The notes below the pieces were generated by a model, which saw only the letters and a program-made list of their open reading frames with translations, did not search any database and was not told the DNA's origin. From Rothia sp. HMSC078H08 (lineage in GTDB: Bacteria; Actinomycetota; Actinomycetes; Actinomycetales; Micrococcaceae), in contig NZ_KV795253.1 of the NCBI RefSeq assembly GCF_001808955.1, positions 110,698 through 174,697 of the forward strand: 64,000 nucleotides of DNA, in the 5' to 3' direction. The translations under genes were made by a program, and so were the position numbers. Of this stretch, positions 53,517 through 62,360 are shown in pieces (within the stretch, counting starts at the first letter, position 1; every line of letters begins with the position of its first letter).

Positions 53517-54845
53517 ATGCCCGATACGCCCATGAGCATCAACGCCATCAACTACGGCGCAGACCCCACCGGTGCCAAAGACTCCACCGCAGCCATCCAG
53601 CGCGCCGTTGACGCTGTCGCCGCACGCGGCGGCGGATCCGTAGAACTACCCCGCGGCATCTACCGCGTCTCCTACCCCTTCATCGACATCAAACACCGCG
53701 TCGAAATCTTCGGCTACGGCTCCTCAACCGTCGTCATCGCGCACTCCGACCGCGCCATCCCCACCACCACTAGCGGCCACACCGAATACACCGGCGTGTT
53801 CCACGTCGGTAGCTACACCACCCCCGTCTACGGCAACTACAACGCCAACAAGCCCATGCGCATGGGCGTACGCAACCTGCACATCCGCACCAACGCCGCA
53901 AACACCCCCATCAGCAGCTACCCGCTCGATGCGCACACCGCCCCGCTGAACAACGTCGCCGGCGTCATCTTCCACACCCACCTGACTGGCGACATGCTCA
54001 ACGAACCGGACATCGTGCCCGTTATCGCCGGCGTGGAAGTCTGGGACACCGCCATCGGCGTTGCCGTGCTCGGCCTGGACGACCAGGGCATGAAAATTGA
54101 CGACGTGACCATCCGCCGCACCCTCAACCAGGGCCTGCTGCTCGGCAAACCCGCCGGCCACCCCCGCCGCCCCAATGAAGGACAGAACTCCGGCGCGGCA
54201 GACAACAAGCTGCGCGGTATCGACGTTGCCGAGGCGAATCTCAGCGGCGGCTCCTACGCCGGTATCGAGGTGTACGCGGCGCAGGCAAAATTCGAAAACT
54301 GCTCCAGCAACAGCAACCACCGCACCAGCAACAAGTACGCCCTCTACGAGCCCGCCACCCGCCACGCCGGCGCAGGCTGGATCGTGCAGGGTGAACGCAA
54401 CATGTTCATCGGCTGCACCGCCCGCTCCAACGCGGGTCACGGCTGGCTCGTTGAGTGGGCGCACAACGTCTTCGTCGGATGCGAAGCGGAAGGCTCCAGC
54501 TGGGCTGGCACCGTCAGCGGTGCCGCCGGTGCTGACGAGGCCGCCAACTGGTACATCAGCCGCAACGCGCGCGGTACCCGCATGGTCGCGCCCGTCTCCT
54601 ACAACCCGCCGGAGAAGCCCGCCTCCCTGTACGGCTTCTACATTGAAAACAAGATTTACGACCTGCGCATCACCGAAGGCACCGCCAAGGATGACCGCAT
54701 CGGTGAGGGCAATATGCTCGGCCGCCGCGTGTACATTACCGGCGCAATTGGCGCGAACGTGGTCATTGAGGTTGAGGAGTTGCGCCACTCCACCTCGCCC
54801 GCCGGTCAGCTCACCAAGGAAGCCTACAACGTGATGCGCGGTTAG
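53517..54845 (+). CDS. Right-handed parallel beta-helix protein, copy 2
   Basis: 442 residues from the ATG at 53517 (TTGAG upstream). Roughly co-linear with copy 1 along its whole length, for example INAINYGADPTGAKDSTAAI, GGGSVELPRGIYRVSYPF, GIEVYAAQAKFENCSS, NMFIGCTARSNAGHGWLVEW and KDDRIGEGNMLGRRVYI. Conserved core with divergent loops, as in a tandem duplication followed by specialisation. No signal peptide. An in-frame upstream extension to 53274 is unlikely because it lacks coding character. Confidence 0.85.
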   Translation: MPDTPMSINAINYGADPTGAKDSTAAIQRAVDAVAARGGGSVELPRGIYRVSYPFIDIKHRVEIFGYGSSTVVIAHSDRAIPTTTSGHTEYTGVFHVGSYTTPVYGNYNANKPMRMGVRNLHIRTNAANTPISSYPLDAHTAPLNNVAGVIFHTHLTGDMLNEPDIVPVIAGVEVWDTAIGVAVLGLDDQGMKIDDVTIRRTLNQGLLLGKPAGHPRRPNEGQNSGAADNKLRGIDVAEANLSGGSYAGIEVYAAQAKFENCSSNSNHRTSNKYALYEPATRHAGAGWIVQGERNMFIGCTARSNAGHGWLVEWAHNVFVGCEAEGSSWAGTVSGAAGADEAANWYISRNARGTRMVAPVSYNPPEKPASLYGFYIENKIYDLRITEGTAKDDRIGEGNMLGRRVYITGAIGANVVIEVEELRHSTSPAGQLTKEAYNVMRG

Positions 54846-55356
54846 TAGAGACTGACGGCAACTGACGGCAGCTAGTAGACACGCCCGAACCGGTTCGGAA
54901 CTTTCCTGTGAATCGTGAGGGAGGCGCGTGTGCCCTAGTGGGCGCGTTATACCGCTATATATCGGCTAAGAATCAGGGCAGCTGCGAATGGAATACATAC
55001 CATTCGCAGCTGCTTTGTCGTTTAGAACAATGTTTAATTTTTAGTTGATAAAAGTCTCAATTAAATATTGAATAAAATATCAATATGTACTTTAAACTTT
55101 CTATGGCGGTGTAAAACAGTCCATTCACTGTGCACCACCATAGCCGTGCGACAGCATGCGGAACACGCACATCATTGGCACACACCAAAACCGCGTATCG
55201 CCGCACGTCAGCCCCTATTCATTGCCGCTTCTCACTATTCCTCAACGAACACTACCCTTCCCCTTTTCTTATTCGCTCCATTTGGCGACCCCGCAGTCGA
55301 CCCAAAAATCGGTTCCTTCCGGCCGGTTCCCAACCACAATTACATAAGGACAACCC
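54846..55356. other. Intergenic region with terminator and AT-rich promoter zone
   Basis: Contains the terminator of beta-helix gene 2 (54978-55013) and an AT-rich stretch at 55020-55110 that is the likely promoter of the SLH gene. No other gene; the ORFs running across it (55068-55850) are out-of-frame products. Confidence 0.5.
54978..55013 (+). terminator. Terminator of beta-helix gene 2
   Basis: Perfect 14-bp stem GCAGCTGCGAATGG / CCATTCGCAGCTGC, then TTTGTCG. Confidence 0.85.
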
Positions 55357-56178
55357 ATGTTTTCGGTTATCTCCCGAGCGCTCACACCCGCTCCCCGCGC
55401 ACGTCGCGCCCTTGCCCTCACCCTCGCACTCGCCCTCGGTGCCGTACCCGTCACCTCCGCAGTGGGTGCACAGCCTGCCGCCCACGCTGTAGAAGCCCAC
55501 GCCGCCGAACCTGCCGCAGCCAACGGCCTCATCAAACTTCACCAGCCCAAGGACGACCCCAGCTACGTCGAATGCGTCGCCAACTTCCTCGGCACCATGA
55601 GCGCCACCCCCGGCGTGTGGGCAGTCTGCCACGGCTACCTCGACAGCGAAGAATACACCGTCACCCGCCGCCACAGCACCGCAACCGTCACCCGCGGCCA
55701 GCTCGTACGCATGCTCTACCGCATGGCGGGATCCCCGACCGTCAAGGACCTCCCGAAAACCTCGCCCTACAAGGATGTGGCACCCACCGACCCGGACTAC
55801 CCCGCCTACATCTGGGCGGCGGACGCGGGCATCACTTCCGGCTGGGATGACGGGCTCTTCCACCCGGACGAGTACGCCACCCGCCACACCCTCGCCGCGT
55901 TCCTGTATCGCGCCGCAGGTAGCCCCGACGGTGCCGCGCGCCTGCGCCAGATCCGCCGTCCGCTACGTGCCGAAGTCAAGAAGACTGAACAGTTCAAGAC
56001 CGAAAACCGTTGGGCAGCCCGCACGCTCGGCGCCTACCCCGAAGTGGACCGCGACGGTGACGGCGTGGCAGACGTGGTGAACCCTGCCAGCCCCCTGTAC
56101 TTCTCCGATGCCCTGTACATGCTCAAGGCGTACGGTGATAAGGGCCTGAAGGTTGTGGGCACTCCCGCCGTTGACTAG
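55357..56178 (+). CDS. Secreted S-layer-homology (SLH) domain protein
   Basis: 273 residues. Long signal peptide (residues 1-~55, RRALALTLALALGAVPVTSA, AxA sites). Mature part: SLH domains recognisable from VTRGQLVRMLYRMAGSP, SPYKDVAPTDPDYPAYIWAADAGITSGWDDGLFHPDEYATRHTLAAFLYRAAG. Binds secondary wall polymers and is anchored to the cell surface. C-terminal ~70 residues are charged, with VDRDGDGVADVV, a Ca-binding dockerin-like loop. Small for an SLH protein; no catalytic domain. ATG at 55357 with AAGGA upstream. Confidence 0.85.
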   Translation: MFSVISRALTPAPRARRALALTLALALGAVPVTSAVGAQPAAHAVEAHAAEPAAANGLIKLHQPKDDPSYVECVANFLGTMSATPGVWAVCHGYLDSEEYTVTRRHSTATVTRGQLVRMLYRMAGSPTVKDLPKTSPYKDVAPTDPDYPAYIWAADAGITSGWDDGLFHPDEYATRHTLAAFLYRAAGSPDGAARLRQIRRPLRAEVKKTEQFKTENRWAARTLGAYPEVDRDGDGVADVVNPASPLYFSDALYMLKAYGDKGLKVVGTPAVD

Positions 56179-56235
56179 GAAGCCGTTGACTAGGGGTAAT
56201 ACCGACTAGATGCAGTGCTGACTAGCGCATATATT

Positions 56236-56279
56236 CACCGCCCGCCGGTGCGACCCGAAGGTTGCGCAGGCGGGCGGTG
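56236..56279 (+). terminator. Terminator-like hairpin after the SLH gene
   Basis: CACCGCCCGCC / GGCGGGCGGTG stem with inner TGCG/CGCA; no T-run of note follows, so it is only likely. Confidence 0.6.
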
Positions 56280-56389
56280 CTCTGTTCCGGGTGCTGTGCT
56301 GTTCTGGCAGGTTGCGAGCGCCCGTGCCGCCGCGCAATCGCTTCCGTGCAATGAAAGGTGCATGCTCTGCACCCGCTAAGCTAGAAGGC

Positions 56390-57190
56390 ATGAAGATTGC
56401 CACCTGGAACATCAACTCAATCCGCGCCCGTGAGAACCGCGTCGAAGACTGGCTCGACGAACACGACGTTGACGTGCTCGCCCTGCAAGAAACCAAAACC
56501 AAGGACGAAACCTTCCCCTTCGACCTCTTCGAATTCATGGGCTACGAGGTTGCGCACTTCGGCCTGAATCAGTGGAATGGCGTGGCAATCGCCTCCCGAG
56601 TTGGCCTCGAAGACGTGCAGCGCGGCTTCGATAACCAGCCGCACTTCGGCAAGCCCGGCGAGCCCGAGGCGCTGGAGGCGCGCGCTATTGGTGCGACCTG
56701 CGGCGGTGTGCGTGTCTGGAGCCTCTACGTGCCCAACGGCCGCGGCCTGACCGACCCGCACATGGACTACAAGCTCCGCTGGATGGAGGCGCTGCGTCAG
56801 AACGTGCACAACGAACTGGCGGCTAACCCGCAGTCGCAGCTTGCCCTGGTCGGTGACTGGAACGTCGCCCCCGAAGACACCGACGTGTGGGATATTGACT
56901 ACTTCCTGCGCAACGAAATGACCCACGTTTCCGAACCCGAACGCCGCGCCTTCGCCGCCCTACTCGAAGAGGGCATGGTGGACGTAGTACGCCCGCACAC
57001 TCCGGGCGAGTACACCTACTGGGACTACCAGGCGGGCCGCTTCACCAAGGATGAGGGCATGCGCATTGACTTTCAGCTGTTCTCGCCCGCGCTTGCCGCA
57101 CGCGTGGAACGTGCCTGGATCGATAAGGTGGAACGCGCCGGTGAAGGCGCAAGCGACCACACGCCGGTCGTGGTTGAGATTGCCGACTAA
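56390..57190 (+). CDS. xthA: Exodeoxyribonuclease III
   Basis: AP endonuclease and 3'-5' exonuclease of base excision repair. 266 residues from the ATG at 56390; longer reading frames lack the start. Conserved segments: MKIATWNINSIRARENRV (WNVNSxR), ALQETKTKDETFP (LQETK with the catalytic Glu), LYVPNGRGL, LALVGDWNVAPEDTDVWD (catalytic Asp/Asn), YTYWDYQAG and the C-terminal ASDHTPVVVEI with the catalytic Asp/His pair. Weak ribosome binding site (AAGGC). Monocistronic. Confidence 0.95.
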   Translation: MKIATWNINSIRARENRVEDWLDEHDVDVLALQETKTKDETFPFDLFEFMGYEVAHFGLNQWNGVAIASRVGLEDVQRGFDNQPHFGKPGEPEALEARAIGATCGGVRVWSLYVPNGRGLTDPHMDYKLRWMEALRQNVHNELAANPQSQLALVGDWNVAPEDTDVWDIDYFLRNEMTHVSEPERRAFAALLEEGMVDVVRPHTPGEYTYWDYQAGRFTKDEGMRIDFQLFSPALAARVERAWIDKVERAGEGASDHTPVVVEIAD

Positions 57191-57524
57191 TCCGAGCGTA
57201 TAGCTTGCCGTAGAACCGCGTGCAGTAAGGGGCGGGGGAGGGGTCCCCGCCTCCTTGCTGTATATGCCGGTGCTTCTGTGTGCCTGTCTCTGAGCGGCTG
57301 TTCCTATGCCTGCCCCTGGGTTTCTGCCAATATTTCGGGGTTTTCTGTGTGGCTTAGTTGAAAAGTTCGGCTAGCCGAACTATTGTTAAATTCCGCCCGG
57401 GACGACAGGCAAAAGCGCATTATGATGCCTGCGCAGACACAACCGTGTCCCTAGCGTCCCGGCGCGGCAAATCCCACACATCAACCACATACTCAAACCC
57501 GTGACTCCCAATGAAGGATGCCTC
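57191..57524. promoter_or_regulatory. Regulatory region upstream of the manganese ABC operon
   Basis: About 330 bases. It contains a perfect 18-bp palindrome (57364-57381) and the ribosome binding site GAAGGA of the next gene. Nothing else coding is seen. Confidence 0.6.
57364..57381. promoter_or_regulatory. Candidate MntR/DtxR operator
   Basis: AGTTCGGCTAGCCGAACT, a perfect 18-bp inverted repeat, 145 bases ahead of the transporter start. It fits the dyad length of DtxR/MntR family operators, and a gene for such a regulator ends the same cluster. Confidence 0.75.
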
Positions 57525-58487
57525 ATGAACGCTTTCACCCCCGCAGGCAGCAACGCACGCCGCCTCGTCCAGGCGCTCTGCGCCGCCCTCGCACTCACCC
57601 TGCTACTCGTGCTCACCGGCTGCGGTAGCACCTCCAGCACCACCGAAGGCGCTAAGAGCAGCAGCGGTAAGAAGACCGTGCTCACCACCTTCACCGTGCT
57701 CGCAGACATCGCCCGCAACGTGGCAGGCGACGACCTGAACGTCGAATCCCTCACCAAGCCCGGCGCAGAGATTCACGAGTACGAGCCCACCCCCTCCGAC
57801 CTGAAGAAGGCACACGCCGCCGACCTGGTGCTCGACAACGGCCTGAACCTCGAATCCTGGTTCGCGAAGTTCGTTGAAGAATCCCACGCTAAGCACGTGA
57901 CCGTCTCCGAGGGGGTCACGCCCATCTCCATTACCGAGGACGCCTACGCGGGCAAGCCCAACCCCCACGCCTGGATGAGCCCCAGCAACGTGCAAAAGTA
58001 CGTGGACGTGATGATTCGCGAATTTAGCGCCCTCGACCCGGCCCACGCCGCCGACTACAAGACCCGCGGCGAAGCCTACAAGAAGCAGCTACAGGGCGTG
58101 CGTGACGAGCTCGTCAAGGAAATCTCCACCCTGCCCGAGAACCAGCGCGCACTCGTCACCTGCGAAGGCGCCTTCTCCTACCTGGCGGCAGACGCGGGCC
58201 TGAAGGAAAAGTACATTTGGGCGGTCAACTCCGAACAGCAGGCGACCCCCTCGCAGATTTCCTCCGCGATCGATTACGTGCGCGAGAACCAGGTGCCCGC
58301 TGTGTTCTGCGAATCCACCGTCTCTGACAACCCGATGCGCCAGGTCGCAGACGCCACCGGCGCACGATTCGGCGGCGTGCTCTACGTGGACTCGCTCTCC
58401 GAAGCGAACGGCCCCGTGCCCACCTACCTGGACATGATCCGCTACGACGCACGCACCATCGTTGCGGGCCTCAAGGGCAACTCCTAA
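57525..58487 (+). CDS. Metal ABC transporter substrate-binding lipoprotein, Mn/Fe type
   Basis: 320 residues from the ATG at 57525 with GAAGGA; the GTG at 57501 is less likely. Lipobox LLLVLTGC. Cluster A-I (ZnuA/PsaA-type) fold with the four metal ligands visible: His in GAEIHEYEPTP, His in NPHAWMSP, Glu in VTCEGAFSYL and Asp in YVDSLSE. This His2-Glu-Asp set is of the Mn2+/Fe2+ type, not the three-His Zn type. First gene of a three-gene operon; under a palindromic operator. Confidence 0.94.
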   Translation: MNAFTPAGSNARRLVQALCAALALTLLLVLTGCGSTSSTTEGAKSSSGKKTVLTTFTVLADIARNVAGDDLNVESLTKPGAEIHEYEPTPSDLKKAHAADLVLDNGLNLESWFAKFVEESHAKHVTVSEGVTPISITEDAYAGKPNPHAWMSPSNVQKYVDVMIREFSALDPAHAADYKTRGEAYKKQLQGVRDELVKEISTLPENQRALVTCEGAFSYLAADAGLKEKYIWAVNSEQQATPSQISSAIDYVRENQVPAVFCESTVSDNPMRQVADATGARFGGVLYVDSLSEANGPVPTYLDMIRYDARTIVAGLKGNS

Positions 58488-58675
58488 ACCCTGAATAACC
58501 CCGGGTAAACCCCAAACCCCCGATAGGATAGGAGGGGCGTCGCCTTCATGGCTCCGCTCCTCCCACGCCGTTAACACTCGCTCACACAGCGCCCACTCAC
58601 ACCCACCCACTCACCACCACACAAGCAAGTACACCCGCCCCACGCATACGGTGACCACCAGAAAGAACACAAGGA

Positions 58676-59509
58676 ATGAGCACTCTTCTCAGCTGCGAAA
58701 ATGTGCACGTGAACTACGGGCCAGTCCGCGCCCTCACCGGCGCATCCTTCACCCTGGACACCGGGCGTATCTGCGGCCTGATTGGCATGAACGGCTCCGG
58801 CAAATCCACCCTCTTCAAAGCCATCATGGGGGTCGTGCCCATGCACGCCGGAAGCATCACCCTCGACGGGCAGCCCGTCGGCGGTAACCGTGGCAGCCGC
58901 GGCAAGAACGCGCACCACCACCGCGCCGGACTCGTCAGCTACGTGCCGCAGAGCGAAGAAATCGACTGGACCTTCCCCATCTCCGTGCGTGAGGTCGTCA
59001 GCATGGGACGCTACCGCAACCTCGGCATCACCCGCCGCCTGCGTGCCGCAGACCGTGCTGCCGTGGATGAGGCGCTCGCCCGCGTGGAACTGACCGACCT
59101 TGCCGACCGTCAGATTGGGGCGCTCTCGGGCGGTCAGCGTAAGCGCGCCTTCGTGGCACGCGCTATCGCCCAGGGCGCCCAGCTGCTGTTGCTGGATGAG
59201 CCTTTCGCCGGCGTGGACAAGCGCAGCGAGGCGATGCTCATTCAGGTCATCGAACAGCTGCGTGACGAGGGCGCGACCGTGCTGGTTTCCACGCACGACT
59301 TGGCGAGCCTGCGCCAGTTTGCCGACGAGGCGCTACTGCTGCGCGGCACAATTCTGATGCACGACACCCCCGAGAAGGTGCTCGCCCCCGAGAACCTGGT
59401 GCGTGCCTTCGGCATGGAGGTGGACGCCGGCGCGTCGGTCGCTACCGCTGCCCCCGGCGCTGCTACCTCCGGCACTACTACGATCAGCTCTGCGGAAGGG
59501 AAGAACTAA
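58676..59509 (+). CDS. Metal ABC transporter ATP-binding protein
   Basis: 277 residues. Walker A GMNGSGKSTLFKA, Q-loop VPQSEEID, signature LSGGQRKRAFVARA, Walker B LLLLDEPFAGVD and the H-loop STHDLASL all intact. C-terminal ~25 residues are Ala/Thr-rich. Starts at an ATG with weak ribosome binding site ~190 bases after the binding-protein gene and directly abuts the permease gene (TAA then ATG). Confidence 0.94.
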   Translation: MSTLLSCENVHVNYGPVRALTGASFTLDTGRICGLIGMNGSGKSTLFKAIMGVVPMHAGSITLDGQPVGGNRGSRGKNAHHHRAGLVSYVPQSEEIDWTFPISVREVVSMGRYRNLGITRRLRAADRAAVDEALARVELTDLADRQIGALSGGQRKRAFVARAIAQGAQLLLLDEPFAGVDKRSEAMLIQVIEQLRDEGATVLVSTHDLASLRQFADEALLLRGTILMHDTPEKVLAPENLVRAFGMEVDAGASVATAAPGAATSGTTTISSAEGKN

Positions 59510-60394
59510 ATGGACATCCTCAACTTTCTGGTGGAGCCGCTGACCCTGCCCTTCATGCTCCGCGCGTTCGTGGTCACCGTCATAGCCGCCGCCGTCTGCG
59601 CCCTGCTCTCCTGCTGGCTCGTGCTGCTCGGTTGGTCGCTCATGGGTGACGCAATCTCGCATGCGGTGCTACCCGGCGTGGTGCTCGCCTACATTTTCGG
59701 TGCGCCCTTCGCAGTGGGCGCGGTCATTGCCGCACTCCTGGCTGTGGCGCTCATCGGCGGGGTGCGGCGTAGCGGCCGCGTGCGCGAAGACGCCGCGATC
59801 GGCATCGTGTTCACGACCATGTTCGCGTTCGGTCTGGTGCTGATTTCGGTCACGCCGTCGAATACCGACCTGAACCATATTCTCTTCGGTAACGTGCTGG
59901 GCGTGTCCTGGTCGGACGTCTGGCAGGTCGCTATCCTCGCGGTGGTGGTTGCCGCCGTGCTGCTGGTCAAGCGCCGCGACTTCGTACTGTACGCCTTCGA
60001 CCCGGGCTTCGCGCAGGCGGTGGGGCTGCGTCCGCGTCTGCTCGGCGCGCTGCTACTCATTATGCTGGCGCTAACCTCCGTGGTGGCGCTGCAAATCGTG
60101 GGCGTGGTGCTGGTCGTGGCGATGCTCGTCATCCCCGGCTCCACCGCGCGCCTCATCACGGACCGGTTTGTGCCGATGCTCGCGGTGAGTGTGGGGGTGT
60201 CCCTGGTGGGTACGCTGACCGGTCTGTACGTCAGCTACCATGCGGATGTATCCCCCGGCGGTGCCGTGGTCGTCACGCAGGGCCTGCTGTTCGCCCTGGC
60301 GTACGTGTTCGCCCCGCGCTACGGTCTGCTGGGCAGGATGCGTGCCCGCAAGCTCAGCACTGCTGCAACGAAAACTGAGCCGGTAGCTTCCTAA
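59510..60394 (+). CDS. Metal ABC transporter permease
   Basis: 294 residues of the ABC-3 family, eight to nine membrane segments. Family features: LSCWLVLLGWSLMGDAISHA, LPGVVLAYI, GIVFTTMFAFGLVLIS and GVVLVVAMLVIPGSTA with the EAA-like coupling helix. Starts exactly one codon after the ATPase stop, so translation is coupled. Imports Mn2+ (or Fe2+) with the proteins before it. Confidence 0.94.
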   Translation: MDILNFLVEPLTLPFMLRAFVVTVIAAAVCALLSCWLVLLGWSLMGDAISHAVLPGVVLAYIFGAPFAVGAVIAALLAVALIGGVRRSGRVREDAAIGIVFTTMFAFGLVLISVTPSNTDLNHILFGNVLGVSWSDVWQVAILAVVVAAVLLVKRRDFVLYAFDPGFAQAVGLRPRLLGALLLIMLALTSVVALQIVGVVLVVAMLVIPGSTARLITDRFVPMLAVSVGVSLVGTLTGLYVSYHADVSPGGAVVVTQGLLFALAYVFAPRYGLLGRMRARKLSTAATKTEPVAS

Positions 60395-60424
60395 GAAAGC
60401 CCACTGAGTACACTCACCACATAC

Positions 60425-60469
60425 AGCAATAGGCGGAAAGTCCCACCGTGGGGCTTTCCGCCTATTGCT
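60425..60469. terminator. Bidirectional terminator of the Mn-transport operon and the DtxR gene
   Basis: Almost perfect 19-bp stem AGCAATAGGCGGAAAG...CTTTCCGCCTATTGCT. Lies between convergent genes. Confidence 0.9.
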
Positions 60470-60554
60470 ATCTTCTGAAGGTTGGGGGCGCGTACCCGCC
60501 CGGATTTCCGGGCTAGAAGCCCGCCGCTACCGCCCTGTATCTACCGCCCTGTAC

Positions 60555-61286
60555 CTAGCGCACCGTGCGGGACACGAACAGGGAGGCGGTCGCCTCCGCA
60601 CCCAACGGAATAATGGTACCGCCGGGCTTCACCGCACCGGCCGCGTCCGTCTCGTGCAGGTTGCCGGAACCGGCACCGACCACGCTCACGTTCACCGCCT
60701 CCGAGAAGGGCGCACCCTCCTCAATGTGCAGGCGCACGCCGGGCACAAAACCGTGGCCCTGCAGGTAGCGCAGCAGGCGCGGGTCGTCATCGTTGATGCG
60801 TTCGAGCACGACCGTTTCGCCGGGTTCGCACTGGCTCAGCGGCACGGTCTGCGGAAAACTAATATGCCCCGAAGAGTCCGGGATCGGGTCGCCGTGCGGG
60901 TCGCGGGTCGGGTGCCCCAGCAGGGTGTCGATGCGGTCCACCATGAAGTCGGATACCGCGTGCTCCAGAACCTCCGCCTCGTCGTGCACACGGTCCCAGG
61001 TGTAGCCGAGGGTCTCCACGAGGAACGTCTCAATGAGGCGGTGGCGGCGGATCATTGCCAGCGCGTAGGAGCGGCCGGTTTCAGTGAGCTCAATAGCGCC
61101 GTAGGGCTGATGCTCGATCAGGTCGGCGGCGGCGAGGCGCTTGAGGCCGTCAGATACCGAAGAAATGCGCAGGCCCATGCGTTCTGCCAGGGCGGATGCG
61201 GTGGCAGGGGTTTTGGTCCATTCTTCGAGGCTCCAGATTTCCTTGAGATAGTTCTGGGTGCTGACGGAAAGTTCTGAAAGAGGCAT
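60555..61286 (-). CDS. DtxR/MntR-type metal-dependent repressor
   Basis: 243 residues with winged HTH (STQNYLKEIWSLEEWTKTPATASALAERMGL), dimerization/metal domain (HRLIETFLVETLGYTWDRVHDEAEVLEHAVSD) and a C-terminal SH3/FeoA-like domain. The residue equivalent to the Fe-type Cys102 is Glu (HDEAEVLEH), as in manganese regulators of the ScaR/SloR kind. Convergent with the metal ABC operon, which carries a palindrome at its promoter. Likely represses the importer when Mn is sufficient. Confidence 0.93.
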   Translation of the reverse strand: MPLSELSVSTQNYLKEIWSLEEWTKTPATASALAERMGLRISSVSDGLKRLAAADLIEHQPYGAIELTETGRSYALAMIRRHRLIETFLVETLGYTWDRVHDEAEVLEHAVSDFMVDRIDTLLGHPTRDPHGDPIPDSSGHISFPQTVPLSQCEPGETVVLERINDDDPRLLRYLQGHGFVPGVRLHIEEGAPFSEAVNVSVVGAGSGNLHETDAAGAVKPGGTIIPLGAEATASLFVSRTVR

Positions 61287-61498
61287 AAAGATAAGTCTAC
61301 CTTTTCTCTGGTTTTGCCCGTCGAGCTACAGGGTATTCAGCGCGGGCTTAAAGAGCGTCCCGCCCGGACGGTTCACCCCTGGCAGGGGGTGACCATCACG
61401 GGCGGGATCAGGTGTTCGGTTCCGCGCTGGCAGGTACGAGAGGCTGGTAGGCACTATAGGCGGGCAAGCGCGAAAGAATGAGGGATGCGCGGCGGCGG

Positions 61499-62119
61499 TT
61501 AGGTGGCGCGGCGGCGCGAACGGTCAATACGGGTCAGCAGTTCGATGAGCGCACCGCGTGCCGCCTGCTCTTCGTGCCAGAGGGAACGGACGAGGGTGCG
61601 GCTGACCGCCTGGGTGGTGATTCCCAGGGCGGTTGCGGCGGCCTTCTGCTGGCCGCGCACACCGGGTACGAGCAGGTTCACGACGCGCCACTCGGCGTCG
61701 GTGCGGTCGGCGCAGACGCGGTAGAGCAGGCGTGCGGAACCGGTGGCCAGCTCGGCGAGGTGGTGGTTGTCCGCGCTGATGCTGATGCAGCGGACGGGGG
61801 CGCCTCCCTGCGCCTCCTCGATGGCCAGGCGCGAGAATTCGAGGGCGTCACCGGTGCAGTCGGTGGTGCTGACGGCGCCGAGCGCCCCGGCGAAGCGGGG
61901 GATGTTGAGCTCGCCGATTCCGATGCCCACCCAGAAGCCGTTATCGCGGGCGGCCATCAGCGCCGCGTGCAGTGCATCGCTGGCCCGGTCGAAGGCGCCC
62001 TGAATCTCGTCAGGGTAGGTCTGGGCGAAGGCAACACGCGGGTTGAGCTTGGCGAGTTCGTCCGACAGTGCAGTGAGTGAGTGCTGTGCGGAACGTTGGA
62101 TGAAAGTAAGAACGAACAC
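61499..62119 (-). CDS. SatD-like protein with C-terminal HTH
   Basis: About 206 residues from the GTG at 62119 (upstream frame reads into intergenic). N-terminal ~140 residues resemble the SatD family: VLTFIQRSAQ..., a PDEIQGAF loop and VGIGIGELN, which recall a nucleotide cyclase-like fold. The C-terminal segment GQQKAAATALGITTQAVSRTLV is an HTH that is often seen fused in this family. Function unknown; SatD in lactic acid bacteria is linked to acid tolerance. Monocistronic, next to a MFS exporter. Confidence 0.75.
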   Translation of the reverse strand: MFVLTFIQRSAQHSLTALSDELAKLNPRVAFAQTYPDEIQGAFDRASDALHAALMAARDNGFWVGIGIGELNIPRFAGALGAVSTTDCTGDALEFSRLAIEEAQGGAPVRCISISADNHHLAELATGSARLLYRVCADRTDAEWRVVNLLVPGVRGQQKAAATALGITTQAVSRTLVRSLWHEEQAARGALIELLTRIDRSRRRAT

Positions 62120-62259
62120 CCTCTTATTATGCCGTAAAACCTTCAATGCCCAGCGTAAGGTTCGGCGTAATACCGGCAACACTCAAAACCCCTAAAATAC
62201 GCATTGATAAGGGGAATTATTGAAACGTTACACCGCGTGTAAAAATCATTGAAAGGATG

Positions 62260-62325
62260 TAGAACACCCCCGAAAGGAAAATAATTTTCATGCAAGTGCA
62301 CGTTGAATTATTCGCTTTCGGGGGC
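62260..62325. other. Long hairpin in the SatD-MFS intergenic region
   Basis: Outer stem CACCCCCGAAAG / CTTTCGGGGGCG and an inner AATAATT/AATTATT stem enclosing TTCATGCAAGTGCACG. It is placed between the start of the SatD-like gene and the stop of the MFS gene. Likely a terminator for the MFS gene on the minus strand. Confidence 0.6.
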
Positions 62326-62360
62326 GTTGAGTGGAGTTGATAGACGGGGCTACCGCGGAA

